DNA from: Citricoccus sp. SGAir0253
Lineage (GTDB): Bacteria > Actinomycetota > Actinomycetes > Actinomycetales > Micrococcaceae
Assembly (NCBI RefSeq): GCF_005877055.1
Contig: NZ_CP039424.1
Location: forward strand, 2,170,001-2,234,000
Reading direction: 5' to 3'
Length of the DNA stretch: 64,000 nucleotides
Numbering within the stretch: the stretch's first letter is position 1; every line of letters begins with the position of its first letter. The position numbers and the translations under genes are program-made. Below the pieces are notes generated by a model. The model was not told where the DNA came from, ran no database searches, and saw nothing but the letters and a program-made list of their open reading frames with translations. This document shows, piece after piece, positions 30,480-38,787 of this stretch.

Positions 30480-30485
30480 TAGGGT
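30480..30485 (+). promoter_or_regulatory. pncB -10 box, leaderless
   Basis: TAGGGT, then 7 bases, then the pncB GTG at 30493. It lies 104 bases from the divergent clpS -10 box, and the space between holds repeats of GCCGGGAC. Confidence 0.6.
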
Positions 30486-30492
30486 GGCACCC

Positions 30493-31833
30493 GTGATCGA
30501 GCAGAAACCCACGGCGACCCCCGACTGGCTCCTGCCCACCTCGCTGTTCACGGACCACTACGAGCTCACGATGCTGCAGGCCGCCCTGCGCTCGGGCGCC
30601 GCCCACCGGCGCAGCGTGTTCGAGGTCTTCACGCGGCGGCTGGCCGAGGGGCGGCGCTACGGCGTGGTCGCCGGGACGGGCCGGCTCCTGGAGGGGCTGT
30701 GCACGTTCCGCTTCGGCACGGAGGAGCTGGACTTCCTGGCCGACCACCACGTGGTCGACGACGAGACCCTGGCGTGGCTGGCCGACTTCCGCTTCTCGGG
30801 CGACGTCCACGGCTACGCCGAGGGCGAGGCGTTCTTCCCCCACTCTCCCATCCTCCAGGTGGAGTCGACCTTCGCCGAGGCGTGCATCCTCGAGACCTAC
30901 CTGCTCTCGGTGCTGAACTACGACTCTGCCGTGGCCTCGGCCGCGTCCCGGATGACCTCCGCCGCCGGGGACCGGCCCTGCATCGAGATGGGCGCGCGGC
31001 GCATCAACGAGGAAGCGGCCGTGGCCGCCTCCCGGGCGGCCGTCATCGCCGGGTTCCGCTCCACCTCGAACCTCGCCGCGGGCCTGCGGTACGGCGTGCG
31101 CACCGTGGGCACCGCGGCGCACTCCTTCACCCTGCTGCACGACTCCGAGCGCGAGGCGTTCGAGGCCCAGGTCGCCTCGCTCGGCCGGGACACCACCCTG
31201 CTCGTGGACACCTACGACGTCGAGCAGGGCGTGCGGACCGCCGTCGAGGTCGCCGGCCCGGACCTGCGCAACGTCCGCCTGGACTCGGGCGACCTCGTCG
31301 AGCAGGCGCACCGGGTGCGCCGGCTGCTCGACGACCTGGGCAACCCGCGCACGGGCATCATGGTCACCTCCGACCTGGACGAGTACGCGATCGCCTACCT
31401 GCGCTCGGCGCCGGTCGACTCCTACGGCGTGGGCACCCGGCTCGTCACCGGCTCCGGCGCGCCCACGGCGTCCATGGTCTACAAGCTCGTGAGCCGCCAG
31501 GACGACGACGGCCGGTGGGTGGACGTGGCCAAGGCGGCCTCGGGGAAGGTCTCGCACGGCGGGCGGAAGGTGGCCGCGCGCCGGCTCGACGCCGCGGGCC
31601 GGGCCACCGCCGAGCTGGTCGGCGTGGGCGCCTCCCCCGAGCTCGACGACGACGACCGCCCGCTGCAGCACGTCCTCGTCCGGGACGGGGAGCTGCAGCC
31701 CGGGTGGACCGGGCCCGAGGGCGTGGCCCGGGCGGCCGAGCGCCACCGGCAGTCCCTCGCCGAGCTGCCGGCCTCCGTGCACCGGCTGCAGCCGGGCGAA
31801 CCGGCCATCCCCACCGTCTTCAGCCAGTCCTGA
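30493..31833 (+). CDS. pncB: Nicotinate phosphoribosyltransferase
   Basis: Converts nicotinate and PRPP to nicotinate mononucleotide, the committed step of NAD salvage. 446 aa from a GTG. LFTDHYELTMLQAALRSG, the RRSVFEVFTRRL segment, VRLDSGDLVEQA and YGVGTRLVTGSGAPTASMVYKL are conserved. Length is normal. pncA follows after 25 bases, so the two consecutive salvage enzymes are probably one operon. Confidence 0.96.
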   Translation: MIEQKPTATPDWLLPTSLFTDHYELTMLQAALRSGAAHRRSVFEVFTRRLAEGRRYGVVAGTGRLLEGLCTFRFGTEELDFLADHHVVDDETLAWLADFRFSGDVHGYAEGEAFFPHSPILQVESTFAEACILETYLLSVLNYDSAVASAASRMTSAAGDRPCIEMGARRINEEAAVAASRAAVIAGFRSTSNLAAGLRYGVRTVGTAAHSFTLLHDSEREAFEAQVASLGRDTTLLVDTYDVEQGVRTAVEVAGPDLRNVRLDSGDLVEQAHRVRRLLDDLGNPRTGIMVTSDLDEYAIAYLRSAPVDSYGVGTRLVTGSGAPTASMVYKLVSRQDDDGRWVDVAKAASGKVSHGGRKVAARRLDAAGRATAELVGVGASPELDDDDRPLQHVLVRDGELQPGWTGPEGVARAAERHRQSLAELPASVHRLQPGEPAIPTVFSQS

Positions 31834-31858
31834 CGGCACCCCAGAGGAAGGAATCACC

Positions 31859-32530
31859 ATGCGAGCGCTCGTGATCGTGGACGTGCAGAACGACTTCTGC
31901 GAGGGGGGAAGCCTCGCCGTCGAGGGCGGCGCGGCCACCGCCGAGCGGATCACCGCCTTCCTCGAGGAGCACGGCCCCGAGTTCGACGCCGTCGTGGCGA
32001 CCCGCGACTGGCACGTCGAGCCGGGCGACCACTTCGCCCCCGCCGGTACGGCGCCGGACTACGCGCGCTCCTGGCCGGTGCACTGCGTCGCGGGCACCCC
32101 GGGCGCGGAGCTGCACCCGGGCCTGGACGCGGAGCACGTGGACGCCCAGTTCCTCAAGGGCCGCTACGACAGCGCCTACTCCGGCTTCGACGGGCAGCTC
32201 GGCAGTCCCGACCTCGTCCGCTCCGGGGCCCCCGAGGGCCCCGCCGGACCGTGGGGGGCCACCGCCGCGGCGGCCGCCGCGGTCGAGGAGGACGCCCCGG
32301 GCCTGGACGACTGGCTGCGGTCGAGGGGCATCGACGCGGTCGCCGTGGTGGGCATCGCCACCGACCACTGCGTGCGGGCCACCGTGCTCGACGCGATCGA
32401 CGCCGGCTACGACACGGTCGTCTACACCGACCTCGTGGCCGGCGTGGACGAGGACCGCTCGGCCGAGGCGCTCGAGCTGATGGCCGACCACGGCGCGGTG
32501 CTCGAGTCCTGGGGCGGCGCGGCCGAGTAG
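31859..32530 (+). CDS. pncA: Nicotinamidase
   Basis: Hydrolyses nicotinamide to nicotinate, feeding PncB; enzymes of this family also activate pyrazinamide. 223 aa. The catalytic triad is visible: Asp in VIVDVQNDFCEGG, Lys in AQFLKGRYDSAYSG and Cys in GIATDHCVRATVLDA, with metal ligands in RDWHVEPGDHF. An AGGAAGGA ribosome site precedes the ATG. A low-complexity loop lies around residues 120-142. Second gene of pncB-pncA. Confidence 0.95.
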   Translation: MRALVIVDVQNDFCEGGSLAVEGGAATAERITAFLEEHGPEFDAVVATRDWHVEPGDHFAPAGTAPDYARSWPVHCVAGTPGAELHPGLDAEHVDAQFLKGRYDSAYSGFDGQLGSPDLVRSGAPEGPAGPWGATAAAAAAVEEDAPGLDDWLRSRGIDAVAVVGIATDHCVRATVLDAIDAGYDTVVYTDLVAGVDEDRSAEALELMADHGAVLESWGGAAE

Positions 32531-32532
32531 TC

Positions 32533-32550
32533 CGGCGGCACCGGCCGCCG
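32533..32550. terminator. Hairpin between convergent pncA and helicase genes
   Basis: CGGCGGC and GCCGCCG enclose a 4-base loop in the 24 bases between the two stop codons. It could end both transcripts; no U-run is present. Confidence 0.4.
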
Positions 32551-32554
32551 CCCG

Positions 32555-34351
32555 TCACGTCCGGCCGACGAACCAGCCCTGCAGCGTCTTCAGCCGCGTC
32601 TCGATCTGCTCCGCCGTCGCCTGCGCCACCGCCGGGCCGCCGCTGATCTCCCGCAGCCGGTTGTGGATGACCCCGTGCGGGGTGCCGGACCGCGCCGACC
32701 ACGCGGAGACGTTCTTGGACAGCTGGGTCCGCATCTCCTTGAGCCGCCGGTGGTCCACGACGCCGGCCGGGGCCTCGGGTGCGCCGGCGTGCCCGGCCTT
32801 CGGCCGGCGGCGCAGCTGCTCGGCCTGCCGCTGGCGCAGCAACTGGCCGACCTGGTCCGGGTCCAGCAGCCCGGGGATGCCGAGGAAGTCCAGCTCGTCC
32901 TCCGAGCCGATCGCACCGCCCGTGCCGAACTCGGCGCCGTCGAACAGGACCCGGTCGAACGCCGCCTGGGACTCGAGGGCCTTGAACTCCGAGCGCGTCA
33001 GGGAGTCCGAGGCCCTCTCCTGGCGGTTCGCGGCCGCCAGCAGGTCCTCCTCGGGGGACAGGGACAGGTTCTCCGACTCGAGGACGCCGGGACCGGCCTC
33101 GGGCCGGTCGAGGGCGTGGTCGCGCTCGGCCTCCATCTCGTTGGCCAGCAGCATCAGCTGGGGCACCGAGGGCAGGAACACGCTCGCGGTCTCGCCGCGC
33201 CGCCGGGAGCGCACGAAGCGCCCGACGGCCTGGGCGAAGAACAGGGGGGTCGACGTCGAGGTGGCGTAGACGCCGACGCACAGCCGGGGCACGTCGACGC
33301 CCTCGGACACCATGCGCACCGCCACCATCCAGCGCTGGGTCCCGGCCGAGAAGTCCTCGATCCGCTCGGAGGCGCCCTTGTCGTCGGACAGGACGACGGT
33401 GGCCTCCTCGCCCGTGATCGCCTGCAGCTGCGCCGCGTAGGCGCGGGCGTCCTCGTGGTCGGTGGCGATGACGAGCGCCCCCGCGTCCGGGACGTTGCGC
33501 CGCACCTCGGTCAGCCGCCGGTCGGCCGCCCGCAGCACGGAGGGGATCCACTCGCCCTCCGGGTCCAGGGCCGTGCGCCAGGCCTGGGCGGTGATGTCCT
33601 TGGTGGCGGCCTCCCCGAGCTGGGCCTCCATGACGTCGCCCGTGGAGGTCTGCCAGCGCATCTGGCCCGAGTAGGCCATGAAGATCACCGGGCGGACCAC
33701 GTGGTCGCGCAGCGCGGGGCCGTAGCCGTAGGTGTAGTCGGACTTCGAGCGGCGGATGCCGTCGCCGTCGTCCGCGTACTGCACGAACGGGATGGCCGCG
33801 GTGTCCGAGCGGAACGGGGTGCCGGTCAGGGCCAGGCGCCGGGCCGCGGGCTCGAACGCCTCGCGGATGGCATCGCCCCAGCTCAGGGCGTCACCGCCGT
33901 GGTGGATCTCGTCCAGGATCACGAGCGTGCGCGCGTTCTCCGTGCGGTTGCGGTGCAGGATGGGCTTGGAGGCCACCTGCGCGTAGGTCAGGGCGACGCC
34001 GATGTACTCGTCGCCGTGGCGGCCGTCGGCGTTCTTGAAGTTGGGGTCGATCGCCAGGCCGATGCGGGCGGCGGAGTCCGCCCACTGGCGCTTGAGGTGC
34101 TCCGTGGGCGCCACCACCGTGATCCGGCTGACCGTCCCGGCCTCCACGAGCATCCTCGCCACGCGCAGGGCGAAGGTCGTCTTGCCGGCCCCGGGGGTCG
34201 CGACGGCCAGGAAGTCCTGGGGCTGCTTCGAGAAGTACAGCTCGAGCGCCTCCTGCTGCCACTGGCGCAGCTTCGGGGCGGTACCCCACGCGGCCCGCTC
34301 CGGCAGCGCCGGGGGGAGGTCTTCACCGAGATGGAACAGTGCATCGGACAC
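32555..34351 (-). CDS. DEAD/DEAH-box (SF2) helicase
   Basis: 598-aa ATP-dependent helicase or translocase. Motifs in order: Q-like RQWQQEALELYF, Walker A TPGAGKTT, Ia VVAPTEHLKRQW, DEIHH box (LVILDEIHHGG), III LTGTPFRSD, V region SEGVDVPRLCV and VI QAVGRFVRSRRRGE. The fold is of the ResIII/UvrB-like type, with a C-terminal helical extension of about 170 residues. GTG start at 34351 with GAGGAGG about 13 bases upstream. It is paired with DUF3039 in many actinobacteria; role not established. Confidence 0.92.
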   Translation of the reverse strand: MSDALFHLGEDLPPALPERAAWGTAPKLRQWQQEALELYFSKQPQDFLAVATPGAGKTTFALRVARMLVEAGTVSRITVVAPTEHLKRQWADSAARIGLAIDPNFKNADGRHGDEYIGVALTYAQVASKPILHRNRTENARTLVILDEIHHGGDALSWGDAIREAFEPAARRLALTGTPFRSDTAAIPFVQYADDGDGIRRSKSDYTYGYGPALRDHVVRPVIFMAYSGQMRWQTSTGDVMEAQLGEAATKDITAQAWRTALDPEGEWIPSVLRAADRRLTEVRRNVPDAGALVIATDHEDARAYAAQLQAITGEEATVVLSDDKGASERIEDFSAGTQRWMVAVRMVSEGVDVPRLCVGVYATSTSTPLFFAQAVGRFVRSRRRGETASVFLPSVPQLMLLANEMEAERDHALDRPEAGPGVLESENLSLSPEEDLLAAANRQERASDSLTRSEFKALESQAAFDRVLFDGAEFGTGGAIGSEDELDFLGIPGLLDPDQVGQLLRQRQAEQLRRRPKAGHAGAPEAPAGVVDHRRLKEMRTQLSKNVSAWSARSGTPHGVIHNRLREISGGPAVAQATAEQIETRLKTLQGWFVGRT

Positions 34352-34731
34352 GGAGTTTCGCTGGCCTCCTCAGGGCGGGGTGTGGGCGTGCCGCCGGTCC
34401 GCGGCGGGCGGGTCCGGGGCGTGGGCCGTCGGGGACGGACGGTGGCGTGGTCACCCGCGGGTGACGGGCCGGCTCGCGGGACGACGGGGTGTGCGGGGTG
34501 CGGGTGGTGCGGGCGTCCGGGGCGGCCTCGGCGACCCCTGCCGTCCGTCCCCGGCCCGCGGCGCGGACACCGGAGGTCACGGGACCGGATCGACGCCGGC
34601 CCAGGACCGGGGCGGAACCGGGTCCGGGACCGTTGCGGCCCCGACGCGGGGGCCGGGAGCGACCCGTCCCACGTCCGCCGCGGGGCGGGCCGCAGGGCCG
34701 TGCCGGTGTGCTCCTGGACGCGCGGAAGGGG
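34352..34731. other. Intergenic region between DUF3039 and helicase genes
   Basis: 380 bases without a convincing gene on either strand. The only notable structure is the 16-bp palindrome at 34450-34465; the rest is Gly/Arg-biased high-G/C sequence. Confidence 0.6.
34450..34465. promoter_or_regulatory. 16-bp perfect palindrome upstream of the helicase
   Basis: GTCACCCGCGGGTGAC is fully self-complementary with no spacer, 99 bases upstream of the helicase GTG. It could be an operator, or part of the DUF3039 transcript end. Confidence 0.4.
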
Positions 34732-35100
34732 TCAGCCGCGACCCCGGCCGCCGAACCAGCCGCGACCGCCGCCCCCGGAACCGGAGCCGCCCCCCGAGCC
34801 GGAGCCGTCGCCGCCGCCGGGCCTGAGGCCCTCGTAGATCTCCTTGCACTCCGGGCACACCGGGAAGCGCTCCGGGTCACGGCCCGGCGTCCACACCTTG
34901 CCGCACAGGGCCACCACGGGCTCGCCCGTCAGGGCGGACTCCATGATCTTCTCCTTGCGGACGTAGTGGGAGAAGCGCTCGTGGTCGCCCGGCTCGGCGT
35001 CCTGCAGCTGCTCCTTGCGGTCCAGCACGGCGGCCCCGGCACCGCCGGGACCCTGCGGTGCGCCGGGTTCGTTCACATCGGGCTCGGCAGGCAGACTCAT
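34732..35100 (-). CDS. DUF3039 domain protein, putative zinc-binding
   Basis: 122 aa. The core DHERFSHYVRKEKIMESALT and ALCGKVWTPGRDPERFPVCPEC matches the actinobacterial DUF3039 family. Cysteines in ALCGKV and CPECKEIYEGL with the nearby His could bind zinc. The C-terminus is a Gly/Ser/Arg-rich tail. TAGACT 7 bases before the ATG gives a leaderless start. Function unknown; the SF2 helicase is next in the same direction after a 380-base gap. Confidence 0.88.
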   Translation of the reverse strand: MSLPAEPDVNEPGAPQGPGGAGAAVLDRKEQLQDAEPGDHERFSHYVRKEKIMESALTGEPVVALCGKVWTPGRDPERFPVCPECKEIYEGLRPGGGDGSGSGGGSGSGGGGRGWFGGRGRG

Positions 35101-35107
35101 GCCGACC

Positions 35108-35113
35108 AGTCTA
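35108..35113 (-). promoter_or_regulatory. DUF3039 gene -10 box, leaderless
   Basis: TAGACT, then 7 bases, then the ATG at 35100. Confidence 0.6.
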
Positions 35114-35242
35114 GCGCTCCGCCCGTGGCGGCACGCCGGGACCGGGACGGAGCGGACCGGGACGGCGCGGACCGGGCGGTCCCGCCGGACCCACCGCGCC
35201 GGCCGGGCCGGGCGCGCCGCTTGGCCCGGGCGGAGTCCGGCC

Positions 35243-36802
35243 CTAGGCGAAGTCCAGCACCGACTGGTAGGTCTCGGCCTGGGCGCGGTCGAACCACCGG
35301 CCGCCCACGCGGATCCCCAGCCACAGCACGAGGGAGCCGCACGCCAGCCCCGCGGCCAGCGACAGCCAGTGGAGGAGCACGGAGCCCGTCACCAGGCCCG
35401 CGGCGAACAGGGCGAGCTCGGGCAGGGTCAGCAGGCCGATCACCACGAGGGCGCCCAGCGAGACGACCATGACCCGCAGGACGGAGCCCTCCGGCGTCGC
35501 GAAGGGGCTCGCCCCCGGCTTCGGCACGGGGTAGATGAACCGGGCCGAGGAGACCGCGGACACCCCCGCCCCCGTGAGCAGCGCCCCGAGGGCCACGCCC
35601 AGCAGGCCGGGCAGGACCGTCCACGCGCCGGCCGGCCACGCCGTGAGCACCGTGACCATGGTGGTGACGGGCACCGCCCAGAGCAGCAGGGCCCCGACCC
35701 GGCCGGTCCGGTCGTCCCGGCCCGACACCCCGGAGGTGACGTGCAGGGCGAAGGCCGAGCCGTCGTAGGCGATGTCCGCCGAGATGGCGTAGCCGAGCAG
35801 GAACCCGGTGAGCGGTCCCACCACCAGGACCATGACGTGGTCCCCGGACTGGGCACCGAGGAGCCAGAACAGCACGGCCAGCAGCGGGATCACCACGAGG
35901 GAGGCCGTGTACCGCGGGTCCCGCACCCAGTACAGCAGCGAGCGCGCGGCGATGGCCCCGGCCGGGGTGGCCGGCAGGATGCCGAGCAGGCCCGGCCCCG
36001 TGCGGGGCGGCCGGCCGCCGGCCCCGGCGGTGCCGACGCGCTCGGCGGCGCGGTCCACGGCCGCCTGCCACAGGCGCAGCGCGCCGGCGAGCCAGGCCAG
36101 GCACAGCAGCCCCTGGCCGGCGGCCTCCGCCCAGCGCCCCTCCGCCACGGACCACGGCACGGCGGCGAACGAGCCCAGCGGGGTCCACGCCAGCCCCCGG
36201 GCTAGGCCGGGCAGGGCGTGCAGCGCGTCCGCGACCGACCCGGCGACGGCGGAGACGGCGAGGCCGCCGAACATCAGGGGCACGATCGCCACGAGGGAGA
36301 TCACCTCGCGGATGCGCCGGCGCCCCGTGTAGGCCGCGAGCAGCCCGGTCACCGCGTGGGACAGGCAGACGCAGGTCAGCGCCCCGAGCACCGCGGCCGG
36401 GACGGCGGCGACGAGGGCGGCCGGGGCGTCCGTCCAGGCCAGGCAGGACAGCAGCCACGCCGCCAGGGTGGCCGCACCGGGGACCGTGACCAGGCCGGCG
36501 AGCGCCAGGCCCGCCACGAGGGTGCGGGTGGGGATGCCGAAGGTGGCGAAGGCGGCCGGGTCCAGCGTGAGGTCCACGCCGGTGAGGAAGACCGGGATGG
36601 TCATCCAGGCCACCACCACGAGGGCTCCCGCGAGCACGAGGACCGTGCCGCGCAGCGGCACCTCGAGCTGGGCCAGCGCGGCGGCCCCGATCCCCCACAG
36701 TCCGAGCATCGCCACGGCGTAGAGCATCGCCAGGATGGCCAGCACGAGCTGGAAGGTGCTGCGCCGCCACCCGTTGACCGCCAGCGCCAGCCTCATCCGC
36801 AT
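35243..36802 (-). CDS. ABC exporter membrane subunit (ABC-2-like)
   Basis: 519-aa integral membrane protein with about 12 hydrophobic segments in two clusters, separated by a soluble loop near residues 255-285. It has no ATPase domain. The ATG overlaps the stop of the ATPase gene by one base (TGATG), so the two form an exporter. The N-terminus RMRLALAVNGWRRSTFQLVL resembles other actinobacterial ABC-2 permeases. Substrate unknown; no drug or peptide biosynthesis gene is nearby. A GTG at 36817 is an alternative start. Confidence 0.85.
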   Translation of the reverse strand: MRMRLALAVNGWRRSTFQLVLAILAMLYAVAMLGLWGIGAAALAQLEVPLRGTVLVLAGALVVVAWMTIPVFLTGVDLTLDPAAFATFGIPTRTLVAGLALAGLVTVPGAATLAAWLLSCLAWTDAPAALVAAVPAAVLGALTCVCLSHAVTGLLAAYTGRRRIREVISLVAIVPLMFGGLAVSAVAGSVADALHALPGLARGLAWTPLGSFAAVPWSVAEGRWAEAAGQGLLCLAWLAGALRLWQAAVDRAAERVGTAGAGGRPPRTGPGLLGILPATPAGAIAARSLLYWVRDPRYTASLVVIPLLAVLFWLLGAQSGDHVMVLVVGPLTGFLLGYAISADIAYDGSAFALHVTSGVSGRDDRTGRVGALLLWAVPVTTMVTVLTAWPAGAWTVLPGLLGVALGALLTGAGVSAVSSARFIYPVPKPGASPFATPEGSVLRVMVVSLGALVVIGLLTLPELALFAAGLVTGSVLLHWLSLAAGLACGSLVLWLGIRVGGRWFDRAQAETYQSVLDFA

Positions 36803-37716
36803 CAGGTGTGCAACCACGTCAGCCCCTCCGGCGTGGCCGCGCCGCCCACGAGCTCCACGAACCGCTCCTCGAGCGAGCGGCCCCGGCGCACCTCGTCCAC
36901 CGTCCCGGCGGCCAGCAGGGTGCCCCGGGCGATGACGGCCACGTGGTCGCACATGCGCTGGACGAGGTCCATGACGTGGCTCGAGACGACCACGGTCCCG
37001 CCCGAGGCCACGAACTCCGCCAGGAGGGCGCGGATGGTGGCGGCCGAGACGGGGTCCACCGCCTCGAAGGGCTCGTCCAGCACGAGCACCCGCGGGGCGT
37101 GGACGAGGGCACAGGCGAGCGCGACCTTCTTGGTCATCCCGGCCGAGTAGTCCACCACGAGCCGGCCGGCGTCCGCCGCGAGGTCCAGGACGCGCAACAG
37201 GTCGGCGGTGCGCCGGGCCACGGTCTGCCGGTCCAGGCCGCGCAGCAGGCCGGCGTAGGTCACCAGCTGCTCGCCCGTCAGCCGGTCGAACAGCCGCACC
37301 CCGTCGGCGAGCACCCCCATCCGCCGTTTCGCCACGAGGGGCTCGGCCCAGACGTCGGTGCCGTGGACCCAGGCGCGGCCGTGGTCGGGGCGCAGCAGTC
37401 CCGTCACCATGGACATCGCCGTCGTCTTGCCGGCGCCGTTGGGTCCCACGAGGCCGTAGAACGACCCCGCCGGGACGTCGAGGGAGAGGCCGTCGACGGC
37501 GATCCGCTCGCCGAAGCGCTTGGCCAGGCCCCGGACGGCGAGGGCGAAGTGCGGGTCCGGAAGGTCCTCGCCGTCGCGCCCGGAGGGGCCGTCCGCCGCC
37601 TGGTCCCCGCGGTCGTCCGTCCTGCGGTCGTCCGGGCGGTCCGCCGCTCCGTCCGGGACCCGGAGCGGCCGGCCGGGGGGCGGGAGGGATCCGGGAAGGG
37701 GCTCGGGCGCGCTCAT
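36802..37716 (-). CDS. ABC transporter ATP-binding protein
   Basis: 304-aa ATPase. A Pro/Asp/Arg-rich N-terminal tail of about 55 residues precedes the domain. Walker A GPNGAGKTTAMSM, a degenerate signature YSAGMTKKVALACAL in place of LSGGQ, Walker B VLVLDEPFEAVD and the H-loop VVVSSHVMDL are present. The degenerate signature is common in ABC-2 export ATPases. Cotranscribed with the permease. TACGGT 6 bases before the ATG gives a probable leaderless start. Confidence 0.93.
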   Translation of the reverse strand: MSAPEPLPGSLPPPGRPLRVPDGAADRPDDRRTDDRGDQAADGPSGRDGEDLPDPHFALAVRGLAKRFGERIAVDGLSLDVPAGSFYGLVGPNGAGKTTAMSMVTGLLRPDHGRAWVHGTDVWAEPLVAKRRMGVLADGVRLFDRLTGEQLVTYAGLLRGLDRQTVARRTADLLRVLDLAADAGRLVVDYSAGMTKKVALACALVHAPRVLVLDEPFEAVDPVSAATIRALLAEFVASGGTVVVSSHVMDLVQRMCDHVAVIARGTLLAAGTVDEVRRGRSLEERFVELVGGAATPEGLTWLHT

Positions 37717-37722
37717 GGCCTC

Positions 37723-37728
37723 ACCGTA
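37723..37728 (-). promoter_or_regulatory. ABC exporter operon -10 box, leaderless
   Basis: TACGGT, then 6 bases, then the ATG at 37716. Confidence 0.5.
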
Positions 37729-37750
37729 GCAAGGACCGGCCCGGCCCGGC

Positions 37751-38749
37751 TCAGAACAGGGCGCGGGCGAGGGCCTTGCGGGAGGCCGCGGTGCGGGGGT
37801 CCTGGTCCCCCACGACCGCGTACAGGTCCACCAGGTGCTCGCGCGCGGTGTTGCGCTCGGGCCCCGGGTGGGCGGCGATGAACCGCACCAGGCGGGCGAA
37901 CGCGTCCTCCACGTGGCCCCCCAGCAGGTCGAGGTCGGCCACGTCCAGCTGCGCCTGGACGTCGTCCGGTGCCCCGGCCGCGCGCTCGCGCACGGCGGCG
38001 GCGTCCATCGTGGCGGTGCGCGCGAACAGCCCGGCCTGGGACAGGCCGATCCTCGCGTCCTCGTCGCCGGGGTTCTCCGCCAGGGCGCGCCGGTAGGCGT
38101 CCGTGGCCGCGGCGTAGTCGCCGCGGTCGATCGCCTCGATGGCCTCCTGGTGCAGCGGCGGCAGCGGGGGCGGGGCCGCGGCCTCCCCGCCGGCGGCCCG
38201 GTCCCGCGGCGGGCCGAGCGGCGGCACCGCGCCGGTCATCCCGTTCTGGGCGGCGGCGGCCAGCAGCTCGTCGAGGAGCTGGGCGAGCTGCTCGGCGGGC
38301 ACCGCCTGGTTCAGCACGGGGATCGGCTGGCCGCCCAGGACGGCGACGACGGCCGGCCCCGCGGCCAGCCCGAAGGCCTGCAGGGCCTGGGGCTCGGCAT
38401 CGGTGTCGATGCGTGCCAGCACGAGGCGACCGCCGCGGCGGTCGACCTCGGGGGCGAGCAGGGCGTCCAGCTCGCCGCTGACCGGGTCGGACGGGGCGGC
38501 GAGGTGGATCAGGACGGGGACCCGGCCGGAGAGCTGCACGAGCTGCTGCAGGTCGGCCTGCCGGACGCCGTCGAGCACCCACGTGCCCTCGGCCGGCTGG
38601 TCCCTTCCCGCGGGACCGGCCCCGGGACGGGCGGTCCCCGGCACGGCCGCGGGCCCGGCGGGGCGGGCCCCGGAGGAGGAGCGCTGCAGTCCGGACAGGT
38701 CGACGGCGCCCCGCAGGTGGGACGGCATGGCGGGAGGCTGCTGGGACAT
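37751..38749 (-). CDS. Thioredoxin-like/TPR protein (CnoX/YbbN-like) lacking CxxC
   Basis: 332 aa. After a 55-residue disordered N-terminus, a thioredoxin fold (about 60-160) is followed by TPR-like helices (EAIDRGDYAAATDAYRRAL) and a C-terminal helical segment. This layout matches the CnoX/YbbN holdases that pass clients to chaperonins. The redox CxxC is absent: IHLAAPSDPVSGELDALL occupies that place, so any activity is non-redox. The ATG at 38749 has an AGGAGA ribosome site. It lies 38 bases after the 588-aa membrane protein gene and may be co-transcribed. Confidence 0.85.
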   Translation of the reverse strand: MSQQPPAMPSHLRGAVDLSGLQRSSSGARPAGPAAVPGTARPGAGPAGRDQPAEGTWVLDGVRQADLQQLVQLSGRVPVLIHLAAPSDPVSGELDALLAPEVDRRGGRLVLARIDTDAEPQALQAFGLAAGPAVVAVLGGQPIPVLNQAVPAEQLAQLLDELLAAAAQNGMTGAVPPLGPPRDRAAGGEAAAPPPLPPLHQEAIEAIDRGDYAAATDAYRRALAENPGDEDARIGLSQAGLFARTATMDAAAVRERAAGAPDDVQAQLDVADLDLLGGHVEDAFARLVRFIAAHPGPERNTAREHLVDLYAVVGDQDPRTAASRKALARALF

Positions 38750-38787
38750 GGCGGGTCTCCTGGGTCTCGTCGGTGGGTCGGGCGGCG

